Below are positions 27,324-36,292 of a DNA stretch of 64,000 nucleotides, piece by piece. Positions within the stretch are counted from its first letter, which is position 1; every line of letters begins with the position of its first letter. Below the pieces are notes generated by a model. It was not told where the DNA came from. It made no database searches and saw only the letters and a program-made list of their open reading frames with translations. The stretch covers positions 62,001-126,000 of the forward strand of contig CAWFXI010000002.1 of the NCBI GenBank assembly GCA_963819685.1. Reading direction: 5' to 3'. Source of the DNA: CAIUGU01 sp963819685 (lineage in GTDB: Bacteria > Pseudomonadota > Gammaproteobacteria > Steroidobacterales > Steroidobacteraceae). The position numbers and the translations under genes are program-made.

Positions 27324-28849
27324 TGCACGTACACATTCTCGGCATCTGCGGCACCTTCATGGGGGGCATTGCCGCCCTTGCGCGTGCAGCAGGCCATCGC
27401 GTCACCGGTTCCGACCAGAACGTCTATCCACCGATGAGCGACCAGCTGGGAGCGCTCGGCATCGACCTGATCGCCGGCTACGACCCGAAGCAACTGGAGC
27501 TGAAACCGGATGTGGTGGTGGTTGGCAACGTCATGAGTCGTGGCAATCCACTGATCGAGGCATTGCTCGATAGCACCATTCCCTACACTTCGGGGCCGGA
27601 GTGGCTCGCGCGGCACGTGCTGGCCGACCGCTGGGTGCTTGCCGTTGCAGGCACCCATGGCAAGACTACGACCACCAGCATGCTGGCCTGGATTCTCGAG
27701 TATGCGGGCCTCGATCCCGGTTTTCTGATCGGTGGAGTGCCGTCCAATTTCGATGTCACCGCGCGCCTCGGGTCAGGGGTGCATTTTGTCGTCGAAGCGG
27801 ATGAATACGACACGGCGTTTTTCGACAAACGTGCCAAGTTCGTGCACTACCGGCCGCGCACCGTCGTTCTGAACAACCTCGAGCACGATCACGCCGACAT
27901 CTATCCGGACGTGGCCGCCATCCAGTGGCAATTCCATCAGCTGCTGCGCATGGTGCCGCGGCAGGGTATGGTCATCGCGAATGGTCGGGACGCCAATGTC
28001 ACAGAGGTCATCAGGCAGGGATGCTGGACGCCTGTCGAGCGGTACGGCGTCGCGCCGGGCACCGAGCTGGGCTGGCACGCAGTCATTCAACCCGGTGCTG
28101 ATGGCTCATCTTTCATTGTCGTACATGGCAGCAGTGAAATCGGCGAAGTGGCCTGGCCTCTGCTCGGCCTGCACAACGTCGAGAATGCATTGGCAGCGAT
28201 TATCGCCGCGCGGCATGCGGGCGTGGACCCGCAGGTCGCAATCGCTGCACTCAGCGAGTTTCGCGGCGTCCGCAGGCGGATGGAGATTCGCGGCGTCGCG
28301 GGTGACGTGACTGTCTACGATGATTTCGCCCATCACCCCACTGCGATCGCCACGACGCTGGACGGTTTACGTCGCAAAGTGGGCAAGCAGCGTGTCATCG
28401 CCGTGCTGGAGCCACGCTCCAATACGATGAAGCTCGGGACGCACCGCGACGCGCTGGCTGCCTCGCTCAAATTGGCGGATCGCGTCTGGCTTTACCAGGG
28501 GCCGGACGTCAAATGGGATGTGCGCAGTCTGGCCGGATCATTGGGTACCGACGCGCGCGTGGCGACTTCGATTGATGAGCTCGTGACCGCAATCGCCGAC
28601 GAAGCGGCTCCGCAGGATCACGTGCTCGTCATGTCAAACGGCGGCTTTGGTGGCGTGCATGACAAGTTGCTTGCAAAGCTCGGCGAGAAGTCGGGGCGTA
28701 AGGCTTGCCGACGGCAGATCAGAACCGGTAAACGTGCCCGACCGCATCCCGCTGTTTCCGCTCAATACCGTGCTTTTCCCCGGTGGTCGCCTGAGCCTGC
28801 GCATCTTCGAGCCCCGCTATGTCGACATGGTGCGGAATTGCATGCGTGA
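27323..28849 (+). CDS. mpl: UDP-N-acetylmuramate:L-alanyl-gamma-D-glutamyl-meso-diaminopimelate ligase
   Basis: Murein peptide ligase, which recycles cell-wall tripeptide by joining it to UDP-MurNAc. Mur-ligase features: 'HILGICGTFMGGIAALARAAGH' at the start, ATP loop 'AGTHGKTTTTSMLAW', 'EADEYDTAFFDKR', 'NNLEHDHADIYPD' and 'YDDFAHHPTAI'. The usual end, 'MSNGGFGGVHDKLL', is at about 28670; the frame then stays open for about 50 more residues (GRKACRRQIRTGKR...) to 28849, overlapping the next gene by about 115 bases. That tail is not family-like, and a small indel near 28690-28700, where the next frame has a TAA, may have removed the true stop. Confidence 0.88.
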   Translation: MHVHILGICGTFMGGIAALARAAGHRVTGSDQNVYPPMSDQLGALGIDLIAGYDPKQLELKPDVVVVGNVMSRGNPLIEALLDSTIPYTSGPEWLARHVLADRWVLAVAGTHGKTTTTSMLAWILEYAGLDPGFLIGGVPSNFDVTARLGSGVHFVVEADEYDTAFFDKRAKFVHYRPRTVVLNNLEHDHADIYPDVAAIQWQFHQLLRMVPRQGMVIANGRDANVTEVIRQGCWTPVERYGVAPGTELGWHAVIQPGADGSSFIVVHGSSEIGEVAWPLLGLHNVENALAAIIAARHAGVDPQVAIAALSEFRGVRRRMEIRGVAGDVTVYDDFAHHPTAIATTLDGLRRKVGKQRVIAVLEPRSNTMKLGTHRDALAASLKLADRVWLYQGPDVKWDVRSLAGSLGTDARVATSIDELVTAIADEAAPQDHVLVMSNGGFGGVHDKLLAKLGEKSGRKACRRQIRTGKRARPHPAVSAQYRAFPRWSPEPAHLRAPLCRHGAELHA

Positions 28850-29354
28850 ATCCTCCGGATTTGGCGTTGTGCTCATCAGGGACGGAGTGGAAGCAGGCGG
28901 CCCGGCGCAGACATTCGACGTAGGCACGCTGGCGCGGATCGTCGATTTCGACCAGCTGGAGCAAGGGCTGCTGGGAATCACGGCAACCGGCGAGCGACGG
29001 TTTCGCGTGGTGAATCGGCAGGTACAGAAGGATGGATTGAATGTCGGTGGTGTCGAGTGGCTTGCCGAGTCCGACATCCAGTCGCCGACTGCCAGCATTG
29101 CGCCCTATGCGCAGCTGCTTGAACATCTGCTGCCCGAACTGGGCGACCTCTATACCGCGGTCGCACCGCGCTTCGAGGACGTCGATTGGGTGGTCGGCAG
29201 ACTGCTGGAAATCCTGCCGTTGCCGTTGCCAGACAAGCAACTCTGCCTCGAGCTTGATGACCCTGCGAAGCGGCTCGACATGCTCAGGTCGCTGGTACGA
29301 ATTACATCGAGACCGGCAACCCCCGAGGATCCGGAGCCTTCGCCGTTATCGTGA
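28734..29354 (+). CDS. LON-substrate-binding-domain protein (YbaP/PUA-like)
   Basis: 206 residues made up of a LON N-terminal domain only: 'IPLFPLNTVLFPGGRLSLRIFEPRYVDMVRNCM', 'GFGVVLI', 'VGTLARIVDFDQLEQGLLGITATGERRFRV' and a helical C-terminal part. It has no protease domain. Such stand-alone proteins are common in proteobacteria and their role is unclear. The likely start is a GTG at 28734 (VPDRIPLFPLN). It overlaps the extended mpl frame upstream and the convergent CPBP gene downstream by 53 bases. Confidence 0.82.
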   Translation: MPDRIPLFPLNTVLFPGGRLSLRIFEPRYVDMVRNCMRESSGFGVVLIRDGVEAGGPAQTFDVGTLARIVDFDQLEQGLLGITATGERRFRVVNRQVQKDGLNVGGVEWLAESDIQSPTASIAPYAQLLEHLLPELGDLYTAVAPRFEDVDWVVGRLLEILPLPLPDKQLCLELDDPAKRLDMLRSLVRITSRPATPEDPEPSPLS

Positions 29355-30204
29355 GAAATGCCCCGATCACGACAATCATCAGCAGGAACGCACCCCAGCC
29401 GATGACCCCGTCATAGGCTCCCACGAGCCAGCTCCAGTGCGTACCCGAATGATGGAGCGTGGTCGATTTCAGCAAGGTGATCACGCTTATCAAGCCGGCG
29501 TGCAGACCTATACAGGCTGCAATCGCGCCGGTATACCGCCTGACGAATGCGAGCAGCAGACCCACGGCGAACAGTGCGAGAAATGAATCCAGCAACATCA
29601 GCGGCGAGGCAAAGCGTTCGAACAGATTGGCAAGTACGACAAAGCTGCTGCTCCATTCGATCTGGTTTACTGGCAGCGACACCTTGCCACCCAGAAAGTG
29701 GACGGTGGCATACACGATGCTGGGGAGCACGATCGCAAGACGAGGCGCAGAATCCCTGGTCATGACTGTCTGCATGGCGCCGCGGAAGAACGTCTCCTCG
29801 ATGAACCCTACAGCCAGGCCTGTGAGAGCGCCCTGGAAGAGTTCTGCGAGCAGCAACAGCGGCTGCCATGCCAGCTCGGGCTTCAACTGCCGCACGCCAA
29901 GATTCAGCAACAGCACTACCAGAGGTGTCATCAGCAGCAACCCGGAGCCAAATCCGACCGCCAGCTGCCTTAGAAACTCTCCCTTGGGCAGGGTGTAGCC
30001 GAGCGCTTCCCGGCTGCCCAGTTTTTCGTAGCGCAGCAGCCAGATGAGGCCGACGGCGGCCACTGCCATTGCTACCCGATCCAGCACCCGATGCAAGGGC
30101 TGCTGGGACACGAGGTTCGTGGCCAGCCACGCCGGATACGTCAGCAGTGCTGCCACGAACAGCGAGGCAGCCATCATCGCTATCAGTCTGTAGAACGCTC
30201 GCAT
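29302..30204 (-). CDS. CPBP family intramembrane glutamic protease
   Basis: 300 residues, mostly hydrophobic helices. The Abi/CPBP motifs are present: 'GFIEETFFRGAMQTV' (EExxxR) and, further on, 'YATVHFLGG' and 'CIGLHAGLI'. Members cleave within membranes (Rce1-like) or act in peptide processing; targets here are unknown. It ends inside the 3' end of the convergent LON-domain gene. Confidence 0.85.
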   Translation of the reverse strand: MRAFYRLIAMMAASLFVAALLTYPAWLATNLVSQQPLHRVLDRVAMAVAAVGLIWLLRYEKLGSREALGYTLPKGEFLRQLAVGFGSGLLLMTPLVVLLLNLGVRQLKPELAWQPLLLLAELFQGALTGLAVGFIEETFFRGAMQTVMTRDSAPRLAIVLPSIVYATVHFLGGKVSLPVNQIEWSSSFVVLANLFERFASPLMLLDSFLALFAVGLLLAFVRRYTGAIAACIGLHAGLISVITLLKSTTLHHSGTHWSWLVGAYDGVIGWGAFLLMIVVIGAFLTITAKAPDPRGLPVSM

Positions 30205-30344
30205 CGATTCACCTGCGGATGAAAATCAAAGCGCAAATCTGCACAGACGCGCAGGTTTCCGCACTATGTCTCAGGCTGCCGGCATGATCGAATTGCATGC
30301 ACGCGAAACCCGCTTCATTGCCCGAACTCAAGAGTAAAGCAATC

Positions 30345-30794
30345 ATGGACGACTCAACGACACGCGCCAAGCTGAGTGCAATTCTTACCGCCCTGGCCGA
30401 AGGGATTCATCCTCTCACCGGGGAAATCTTTCCGGAAGGTTGTCCCTATCACTCGGCCGAGATCGTGCGGGCACTTTACACAACCGTCCGCATTCTGGAA
30501 TCACCGAAGACATCCGGAACGCAGAGTAAATCTGCCGACCGGCCCCGGGACGGGGCATTGGCCAATGTCGGCAAGCAATGGAGTGGCGAAGAAGACCGCC
30601 AGTTGCTGGTCGAATTCGATGCAGGCAAGTCTCTGAGAGAGTGCGCGACACTGCATTTGCGAACGGTCGCCGGTATCGAGGCAAGGCTGGAGAAACTCGG
30701 TTTGCTGAAAGCGGAAGACAGAACGACCTCGCGCCGTTACCCACCGGCAAGCCGGGGAGCGGATGGACAAGGTATCGGATCGGGTAGCAGGTGA
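30345..30794 (+). CDS. Small HTH/Myb-like hypothetical protein
   Basis: About 149 residues. The N-terminal part 'LTALAEGIHPLTGEIFPEGCPYHSAEIVRAL' is a pattern I have seen in unnamed proteobacterial proteins. The C-terminal part 'WSGEEDRQLLVEFDAGKSLRECATLHLRTVAGIEARLEKLGLL' looks like a SANT/Myb-type helix-turn-helix that picks DNA or acts as a scaffold. The end is low-complexity (SRGADGQGIGSGSR). The start at ATG 30345 is chosen because the family-like part begins there. Function unknown. Confidence 0.6.
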   Translation: MDDSTTRAKLSAILTALAEGIHPLTGEIFPEGCPYHSAEIVRALYTTVRILESPKTSGTQSKSADRPRDGALANVGKQWSGEEDRQLLVEFDAGKSLRECATLHLRTVAGIEARLEKLGLLKAEDRTTSRRYPPASRGADGQGIGSGSR

Positions 30795-30873
30795 CGCAGA
30801 CCTGACGGCCTCCTGAACCCCAGGATCGGTCGTTGCTTACATCTGGTGCGTGCGGCCGCGCTAGAATGAGGCA

Positions 30874-31770
30874 GTGAATCCGAATCCACTTTTCCCGCAA
30901 CCGGATCCCTTGCAGCGGATGCTGTACCGCTTCTGGCCCAGCCAGCGGCTCAATATGGACCCGCTCGCCACGCACCAGGTGGAGGGGCGCTACTTTCCAG
31001 TCACGATCGCGAACTGGAAGATGATTTCGCCCGTGGCCTGCCTGATGCTGGCAAGACGGGTTCCCCGGCCGCTTGACTTCCGTACCGATGCGCGCTTGAC
31101 CGTGGTCATTCCCTTTCGTGACCGGGACGCGCATCTTGCGGAATTGCTTCCCCCACTCACCGCGAAACTGGTCGAGCAGGGTATTCATTACCGCATTCTC
31201 GTTGTGGAGCAGGAAGCAGGCCTGGCATTCAATCGCGGCAAGCTCATCAATGTCGGCTTTGCCCACGCGGCTGCCGACTCGGATTACTACTGCATTCACG
31301 ACGTCGATGCGATTCCGGTGGAGGCCGACTACCGCTGCCCGACGCAGCCGCTGCGGCTTGTCACTCGCCTGCTCAGTACCGAGCGTCCCGAAAGTACGTG
31401 TCCCACGCACTATTTCTCGGGTGCCATCAGTGTGTTGAAGGAGCAGGTGTTTGCGGTCAACGGTTTTTCGAATGAGTACTGGGGCTGGGGCAAGGAAGAC
31501 GACGAGTTCCTGTTTCGTCTGCAGCTGGCCGGGTATCTGTGCTATTTCGATTCGCTGGGCGCTTACCACGATCTCCCGAATCCCACTGCACAGCAGGTCG
31601 AGCGTCCCGCCATTCGCCGGCCTCCCCACGTACGGCTGAACCGTGCCCGCCGCAGCAGGCTGATGCGGGGCCTGGTGGATCCGAGTGAAGATGGCCTGAC
31701 TACGCTACGCTACGATTTGCTGGCCAGTGAAGATCACGAGACGCATGCAAGAATCCGCGTCCGGATCTGA
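30874..31770 (+). CDS. GT7-like (beta-1,4-galactosyltransferase type) glycosyltransferase
   Basis: 298 residues, GT-A fold. The signature of family GT7 is clear: 'VVIPFRDRDAHL', 'FNRGKLINVGFAHA', the metal-binding 'DVDAIP' (about residue 143) and 'GFSNEYWGWGKEDDEFLFRL' (W203 onward), the same WGWG-x-EDDD/E block as animal beta-4-galactosyltransferases. It probably transfers galactose or a related sugar to a surface glycan. The start is uncertain: GTG 30874, or ATG 30919. The stop TGA is the first three bases of a MITE-like element. Neighbouring wzi suggests capsule or exopolysaccharide. Confidence 0.82.
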   Translation: MNPNPLFPQPDPLQRMLYRFWPSQRLNMDPLATHQVEGRYFPVTIANWKMISPVACLMLARRVPRPLDFRTDARLTVVIPFRDRDAHLAELLPPLTAKLVEQGIHYRILVVEQEAGLAFNRGKLINVGFAHAAADSDYYCIHDVDAIPVEADYRCPTQPLRLVTRLLSTERPESTCPTHYFSGAISVLKEQVFAVNGFSNEYWGWGKEDDEFLFRLQLAGYLCYFDSLGAYHDLPNPTAQQVERPAIRRPPHVRLNRARRSRLMRGLVDPSEDGLTTLRYDLLASEDHETHARIRVRI

Positions 31771-31934
31771 CAGGTTGATGCAAGAGTCTGTCCATGCCTT
31801 TTGCATCCGGATCCAGCGAACAGCGTGGTTTTCACTGGATCCCGAAATCAACGAGCTGGAACTCGATGACAGGCCCAGGCCGTCCGTGGCTCGGAATAAC
31901 AGGGTGCCGCAAAGAGTTTTGCAGCACCCTGTTA
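31768..31934. mobile_element. MITE-like element, copy 1
   Basis: 167 bases with imperfect terminal inverted repeats of about 20 bases (consensus TAACAGGNTGATGCAARAG at each end, reading inward). Internal sequence contains three more self-complementary segments (GATGCAAGAG/CTTTTGCATC, GGATCCAG/CTGGATCC, TCAACGAG/CTCGATGA), so the whole can fold as a chain of hairpins. No ORF. The first three bases serve as the stop codon of the GT7-like gene. A second copy at 54382-54549 differs at only about nine of the first ~97 bases by eye. No clear target-site duplication is seen. Confidence 0.82.
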
Positions 31935-31983
31935 ACATGCACGGCCATCTTGTGCCATTACTGTTGCGGGTCGTAGCGAGCGC

Positions 31984-33958
31984 ATGAAGTATCTGCCGGG
32001 AATCGTTGCGGTTGCGATCGTCACCTTGTATGCGAACGTCGCGGGCGCTCGCGGTGTGACGCCCTATCTGCCGCTCAATCTGGCGCCAGAAATCGAGCGA
32101 CAGATCGAACGCGTGTTGATACTGGGCGGGCAGCCGATTACCCGACGGCCTATCCCCGCAGCCGTTGTATTCGATGCCTTGCCCGAAGCCTGCAAGCGAG
32201 ACCGCGCGTTGTGCGCCGAAGTCCGTGCCTATCTGGATGGGTACATGCGCGACGCGGGTGTAACGCAGCTGCAAGTGAGCGGGGGCGCGGTAACGGGCGA
32301 CTCCGACCGGGCAATCCCCAATGGCCACGGACGCGCGGCCGATAGTTACTGGCAGCTGGTTGCCACTGCGTTTTATCAACCCAGTGACTACCTGTTGCTG
32401 AATGTGGGTGGCATCGCGTATGACGGCCGCGCGACGGCGACAGGTACGACCTTAAGTGCCGGCTTTGATTTTGCGCAGCTGGATATCGGTTATCGGGACC
32501 ACTGGCTGTCCCCACTCGCGGGCAGCAGCCTCCTGATCAGCACCGAGGCACCGACCATGCCTTCCGTGACGTTGTCCAATTACGAGCCGATCAGCCCTCT
32601 CGGCTTTACGTACGAAGTGTTCGCCGCGCAGATGTCGTACCAGGAGAACATCAGATACTACGACACCACTACGAGCGGTCATCCAAGCCTCGCGGGCGTA
32701 CAGTTGGGGTTCGCACCTGCTGGTGGCTATGCGCTTACGCTCAATCGCATCATGCAGTATGGAGGCGGCGCCCGCGGTGGCGGGGGCTTCTCTGATTTCT
32801 GGGATGCGTTGATCCAGAATTCCAATCTGCCGGACAGCCTGCAGAGTGAGGAGTTTGGCAATCAGATCGCCTCACTGACCGCCACCCAGGTGATTCCTGC
32901 CAGCATTCCGTTTGCGATCCACATCGAGTATGCGGGCGAGGACAACTCCTATGGCGGGAACTATCGGCTGGGCGATACGGCCCTGTCGCTGGGCATCGAC
33001 TTTCCGCTGATCGAGGGCCGCTACGATCTGAGCTTCGAGGCGTCCGAATGGCAGAATCGTCTGGTACGTGCATCACCTGTATCCTGAAGGCATGACCAAC
33101 GAGGGCAACGTGCTCGGCCACTGGTTCGGCGACCAGCGCCAGTTCGGTGACTAAGTGGGTGGATGGAGCGCGCTACTGCAAGCCGGATACCGGACGGACT
33201 CCGGTGAGTACTGGCGTGCGAGCTACCGTACGCTGGACTTCGTCACATCCCTTGGCTATCAGACGCAGCCGGAGTTTCCCTACAAGCAGCTGCACGAAGT
33301 TTCGTTGCAGTATTCGCGACAATGGCGCGGCTTCCCGGTCAATGCGGAACTTGTTGCGGGACGCGACGCCCTGGGGGAATCCTTCGGGCGGCTGATGGGG
33401 ACGATCGATTTCGCGATGATCGGCAATGCCCGGAGGGTCGAGCCATCAACCCGGAGCTCCGCCGATGGCAAGGGTATCGAACTGTTTCTTGACGTGGGTG
33501 CAAGTAACAGCCGCGTCTACGAGATCCTGTCGGGACCAACCCCGGATGCCTGGACTGATCGCAGCACCGGCTACCATTTCAGCGGCGGTGTACGGCGCCA
33601 GGTATCCAAACGGGGTGACCTGGGTGTAGCGCTTGAGATCGACGACATCGATGATGACCTGATGCTTTCCGTGCGGGCGCTCGACTATCGCTATCGCATG
33701 ACACCCCATATCGCCGCGAATGGATTCTTCGGCGTAGGCAGATACGACCGCGGTGCACCGGCCTATGGCTGGTACCTGGGTGCGGGATTGCAGTGGCGCA
33801 ACCTCTTACCCGATTGGGACCTCGGCATCGAAGGTCGGTACTACGACAAGCTGTCGCGCAATCGGGTGGCGCCGGGAGATCCGAGTCCCGTCATCGATCG
33901 CCCCCGTATTCATTACGATGTGGAGAGCGTAACGCTGTACCTCAGCAGGCACTTCTGA
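31984..33958 (+). pseudogene. Wzi-like capsule assembly outer-membrane protein, broken
   Basis: An exported beta-barrel protein of the capsule assembly Wzi family, which helps anchor capsule to the outer membrane. A signal peptide (MKYLPGIVAVAIVTLYANVAGA) is followed by Wzi-like segments 'FAQLDIGYRDHWLSP' and 'LLISTEAPTMPSVTLSNYEPI'; the C-terminal barrel strands are in another frame (VGGWSALLQAGYRTDSGEYWRASYRTLDF). An extra base near 33060-33062 shifts the frame, and a TAA at 33152-33154 (where Tyr is expected) stops it. Removing the base and reading through the TAA gives about 657 residues. With two separate lesions this gene is more likely to be truly inactive than the others. Confidence 0.78.
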
Positions 33959-33994
33959 ACGGGACCGGGAGGTTGCAGGCACGTACGTGCAGTG

Positions 33995-34831
33995 TCAGCC
34001 GGACACCGCAAGAATTTCATCCAGCGAGTATCCAAGGCTCTGAAAGATGGGCCGCCAGTCGTCGCGGTGCAGTCTGTCCCATGCGTGACAGCCGAAAGGT
34101 AGCGGTGAACTGCAGTAGCGGGCCGCCACCGTCGGAAAGGTCTCCCACGAGAACTGCAGGGATTCCCGAAACCCCGGAATTCTGACATGTTGCCGGTAAC
34201 GGTTTGCTTCCACGCAGAAGAAGACATCTTCCGCCCAGGGAGTGCGGGTTCCACGTCGATACGGCTCGGCGCGGTCCGGCATCTGCTGCAGCACCTCGCG
34301 CATCGTCGCGATCCTGCGCAGTGAGAAACCGCCATTGCCGGCGGCGTAGTGCTGTTGGCCGTGGTGATCGCCTTCGCGGCTGCGGTATTGTCGGCTCGTC
34401 AGACGGAAGTATCTGCGCCTGACGGCCGCCTTGAGCAGCTTCAGGGCACCCGGAATCGTGCCGTTCGGGATCCATGGAGCGCCAACATAATCGTATCCGC
34501 GCGCGCACCAGGAGAGTAGTTGATCGGAGAATACGAAAGCGTCCAGTTGATGGATCAGCATGTATTCGTAACCAGCGAAGCGCGCGTAGAATTCGTCGGC
34601 AAGCAGCAGCCGGTTGTAATCCTTGATGCTGGCGAAATACCCGGCCGGGAAGGTCTCCTGCAGAAGCCGGGGAAAACGGCTGCACAAAGGGGTGATATCG
34701 ATGGTGTCCGGAGCCGCCAGAATGATAGGGTGCGAGCCCAGAATCGAGACGCAGCGTTCGAGTGACAGCCACTCGGAGGGCACGAGGTCCGTGCGGTATA
34801 CCGGTACGATGATGCAGACAGGTCGGGTCAC
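33995..34831 (-). CDS. DUF5672 family protein (glycosyltransferase-like)
   Basis: 278 residues. 'IIVPVYRTDLVPSEWLSLERCVSIL' and 'MLIHQLDAFVFSDQLLSWCARGYDYVGAPWI' are the DUF5672 signature, with 'AAGNGGFSLRRIATM' and 'EDVFFCVEA' in the middle. The layout resembles GT-A glycosyltransferases, and members sit in polysaccharide clusters. It is convergent with wzi and divergent from the GT4 gene. Confidence 0.78.
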   Translation of the reverse strand: MTRPVCIIVPVYRTDLVPSEWLSLERCVSILGSHPIILAAPDTIDITPLCSRFPRLLQETFPAGYFASIKDYNRLLLADEFYARFAGYEYMLIHQLDAFVFSDQLLSWCARGYDYVGAPWIPNGTIPGALKLLKAAVRRRYFRLTSRQYRSREGDHHGQQHYAAGNGGFSLRRIATMREVLQQMPDRAEPYRRGTRTPWAEDVFFCVEANRYRQHVRIPGFRESLQFSWETFPTVAARYCSSPLPFGCHAWDRLHRDDWRPIFQSLGYSLDEILAVSG

Positions 34832-34930
34832 GTGGGTCGCAGTTCAAATGCCCATGGCACGCGGAAGTATGCCACGGCAATGTATTGATGGAGGGTCCGC
34901 GGGCCCGGGCAGAGGCAGGCAGGTTGCCGC

Positions 34931-36292
34931 GTGAGCAGAGTCTATTTCGACATCACCGACATCATTCAGTTTGCCGGCCGCAATACCCGGTTGACGGGGA
35001 TTCAGAGAGTCGTCTTCAACATCGTCAATATCCTGTCGCACAAACACGGTGGAGACAGGGTTCGGTGCGTTTACTACGACCGGAACAGACAGGCGATGTT
35101 CGACGTCGATCTCTCCATGCGCAAGCCTGATTCGGAGTTCGACGCAGAAGCACTGCTGGTGGATCTGGGACTCGCGCGCGCGCCGGGCTTTTTCCCGACC
35201 ACCGTGCGTATCAAGAGCTACCTGCGCAACCGCGCGAAGAACAAGCTGCACAGGCAGCTGCTCAAGATGCGTCTTTTTGCGTGGTCCCTCATCGACCGGC
35301 AGCGCCTGCGCGCCCTCGATCTGCTTCCGGCTGAGCGGAGCAACCGGATTGCGGCGGCGATGGTTCCCAGGAGAATTACGCAGCTGCCAGCAGAATCCCA
35401 TCTCGTGCACCTGGGCTCATCCTGGTTTTTTCCCGAGGTGTGGCGGTTCTCGGCAGAGCATCGCGCGCGCGGGGGTGATGTCGTGCAGTTTGTGCACGAC
35501 CTGGTTCCGGTCACGCACCCGCAGTTCATGCCGGAAAAGGAGCCCCCGGTATTCGTCAACTGGCTGGATCGCGCGATGGAGTATGCGGCCCGCTTTCCGT
35601 GCAACTCGCAATGGACCGCGCAGAGTCTGGTGAGCTATGCCGCGAGCCGGGGCAGGAACCTCAAGGTGGACGTTACGCCGCTGGCGCACGAGTTCATCGG
35701 CTATGCCCGAGACGAGGATGTGGTTCTGCCCGCGAGGCTCGCGCCATTGTCTGGCAAACCCTTTGTGCTGTGCGTGGGCACGCTCGAAGCGCGCAAGAAC
35801 GGATTGTCGCTGTTGCGGGCATGGCGAAGGCTCACAGCCGGGCTTGAGCAAGCGCCACCTGTGCTCGTATTCGCTGGTCGATACGGCAAGATCGGCGGCG
35901 CCATTTTTCGCGACGAACTGGACGCGGATGCGCAATCCTCCGACGGGATTCGTGTGGTGGACATGCCTTCGGACAATGAGCTTGCCTGGCTCTACCGGAA
36001 CTGCCTGTTTACGGTTTATCCGAGCTATGTCGAAGGTTGGGGATTGCCGGTTGGCGAGTCCGTGTGGTTCGGCAAGTACTGTATTGCATCGAGCGCGAGT
36101 TCCATTCCGGAAGTCTGCGGATCGTTGATCGACTATATAGACCCTCAAGATGTTGACAGCATCAGGACCGCCATTCTGCGGCCCCTCCTCGACAGCGCAT
36201 TCCTGCGCGAGCGTGAACAGGCTATCGCCGCCGCACACCTGCGGAAATGGAGCAACGTGGCCGACGACGTGTATGCGTACGTGACAGGCTAG
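34931..36292 (+). CDS. Glycosyltransferase family 4 (GT-B)
   Basis: 453 residues, starting with GTG. The N-terminal 'YFDITDIIQFAGRNTRLTGIQRVVFNIV' is typical of one GT4 subgroup found in capsule and exopolysaccharide clusters. The nucleotide-sugar site is visible in 'FVLCVGTLEARKNGLSLLRAW' and 'LYRNCLFTVYPSYVEGWGLPVGES' (the EG motif for the sugar). No signal peptide. Its stop directly adjoins the next, convergent gene (no gap). Confidence 0.85.
   Translation: MSRVYFDITDIIQFAGRNTRLTGIQRVVFNIVNILSHKHGGDRVRCVYYDRNRQAMFDVDLSMRKPDSEFDAEALLVDLGLARAPGFFPTTVRIKSYLRNRAKNKLHRQLLKMRLFAWSLIDRQRLRALDLLPAERSNRIAAAMVPRRITQLPAESHLVHLGSSWFFPEVWRFSAEHRARGGDVVQFVHDLVPVTHPQFMPEKEPPVFVNWLDRAMEYAARFPCNSQWTAQSLVSYAASRGRNLKVDVTPLAHEFIGYARDEDVVLPARLAPLSGKPFVLCVGTLEARKNGLSLLRAWRRLTAGLEQAPPVLVFAGRYGKIGGAIFRDELDADAQSSDGIRVVDMPSDNELAWLYRNCLFTVYPSYVEGWGLPVGESVWFGKYCIASSASSIPEVCGSLIDYIDPQDVDSIRTAILRPLLDSAFLREREQAIAAAHLRKWSNVADDVYAYVTG

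Noticed and set aside
31747..31770. Sequence just before MITE copy 1 (GCAAGAATCCGCGTCCGGATC) as an extra partial repeat
   Set aside because: Resemblance to the element core is short and it is needed as coding sequence of the GT7-like gene.
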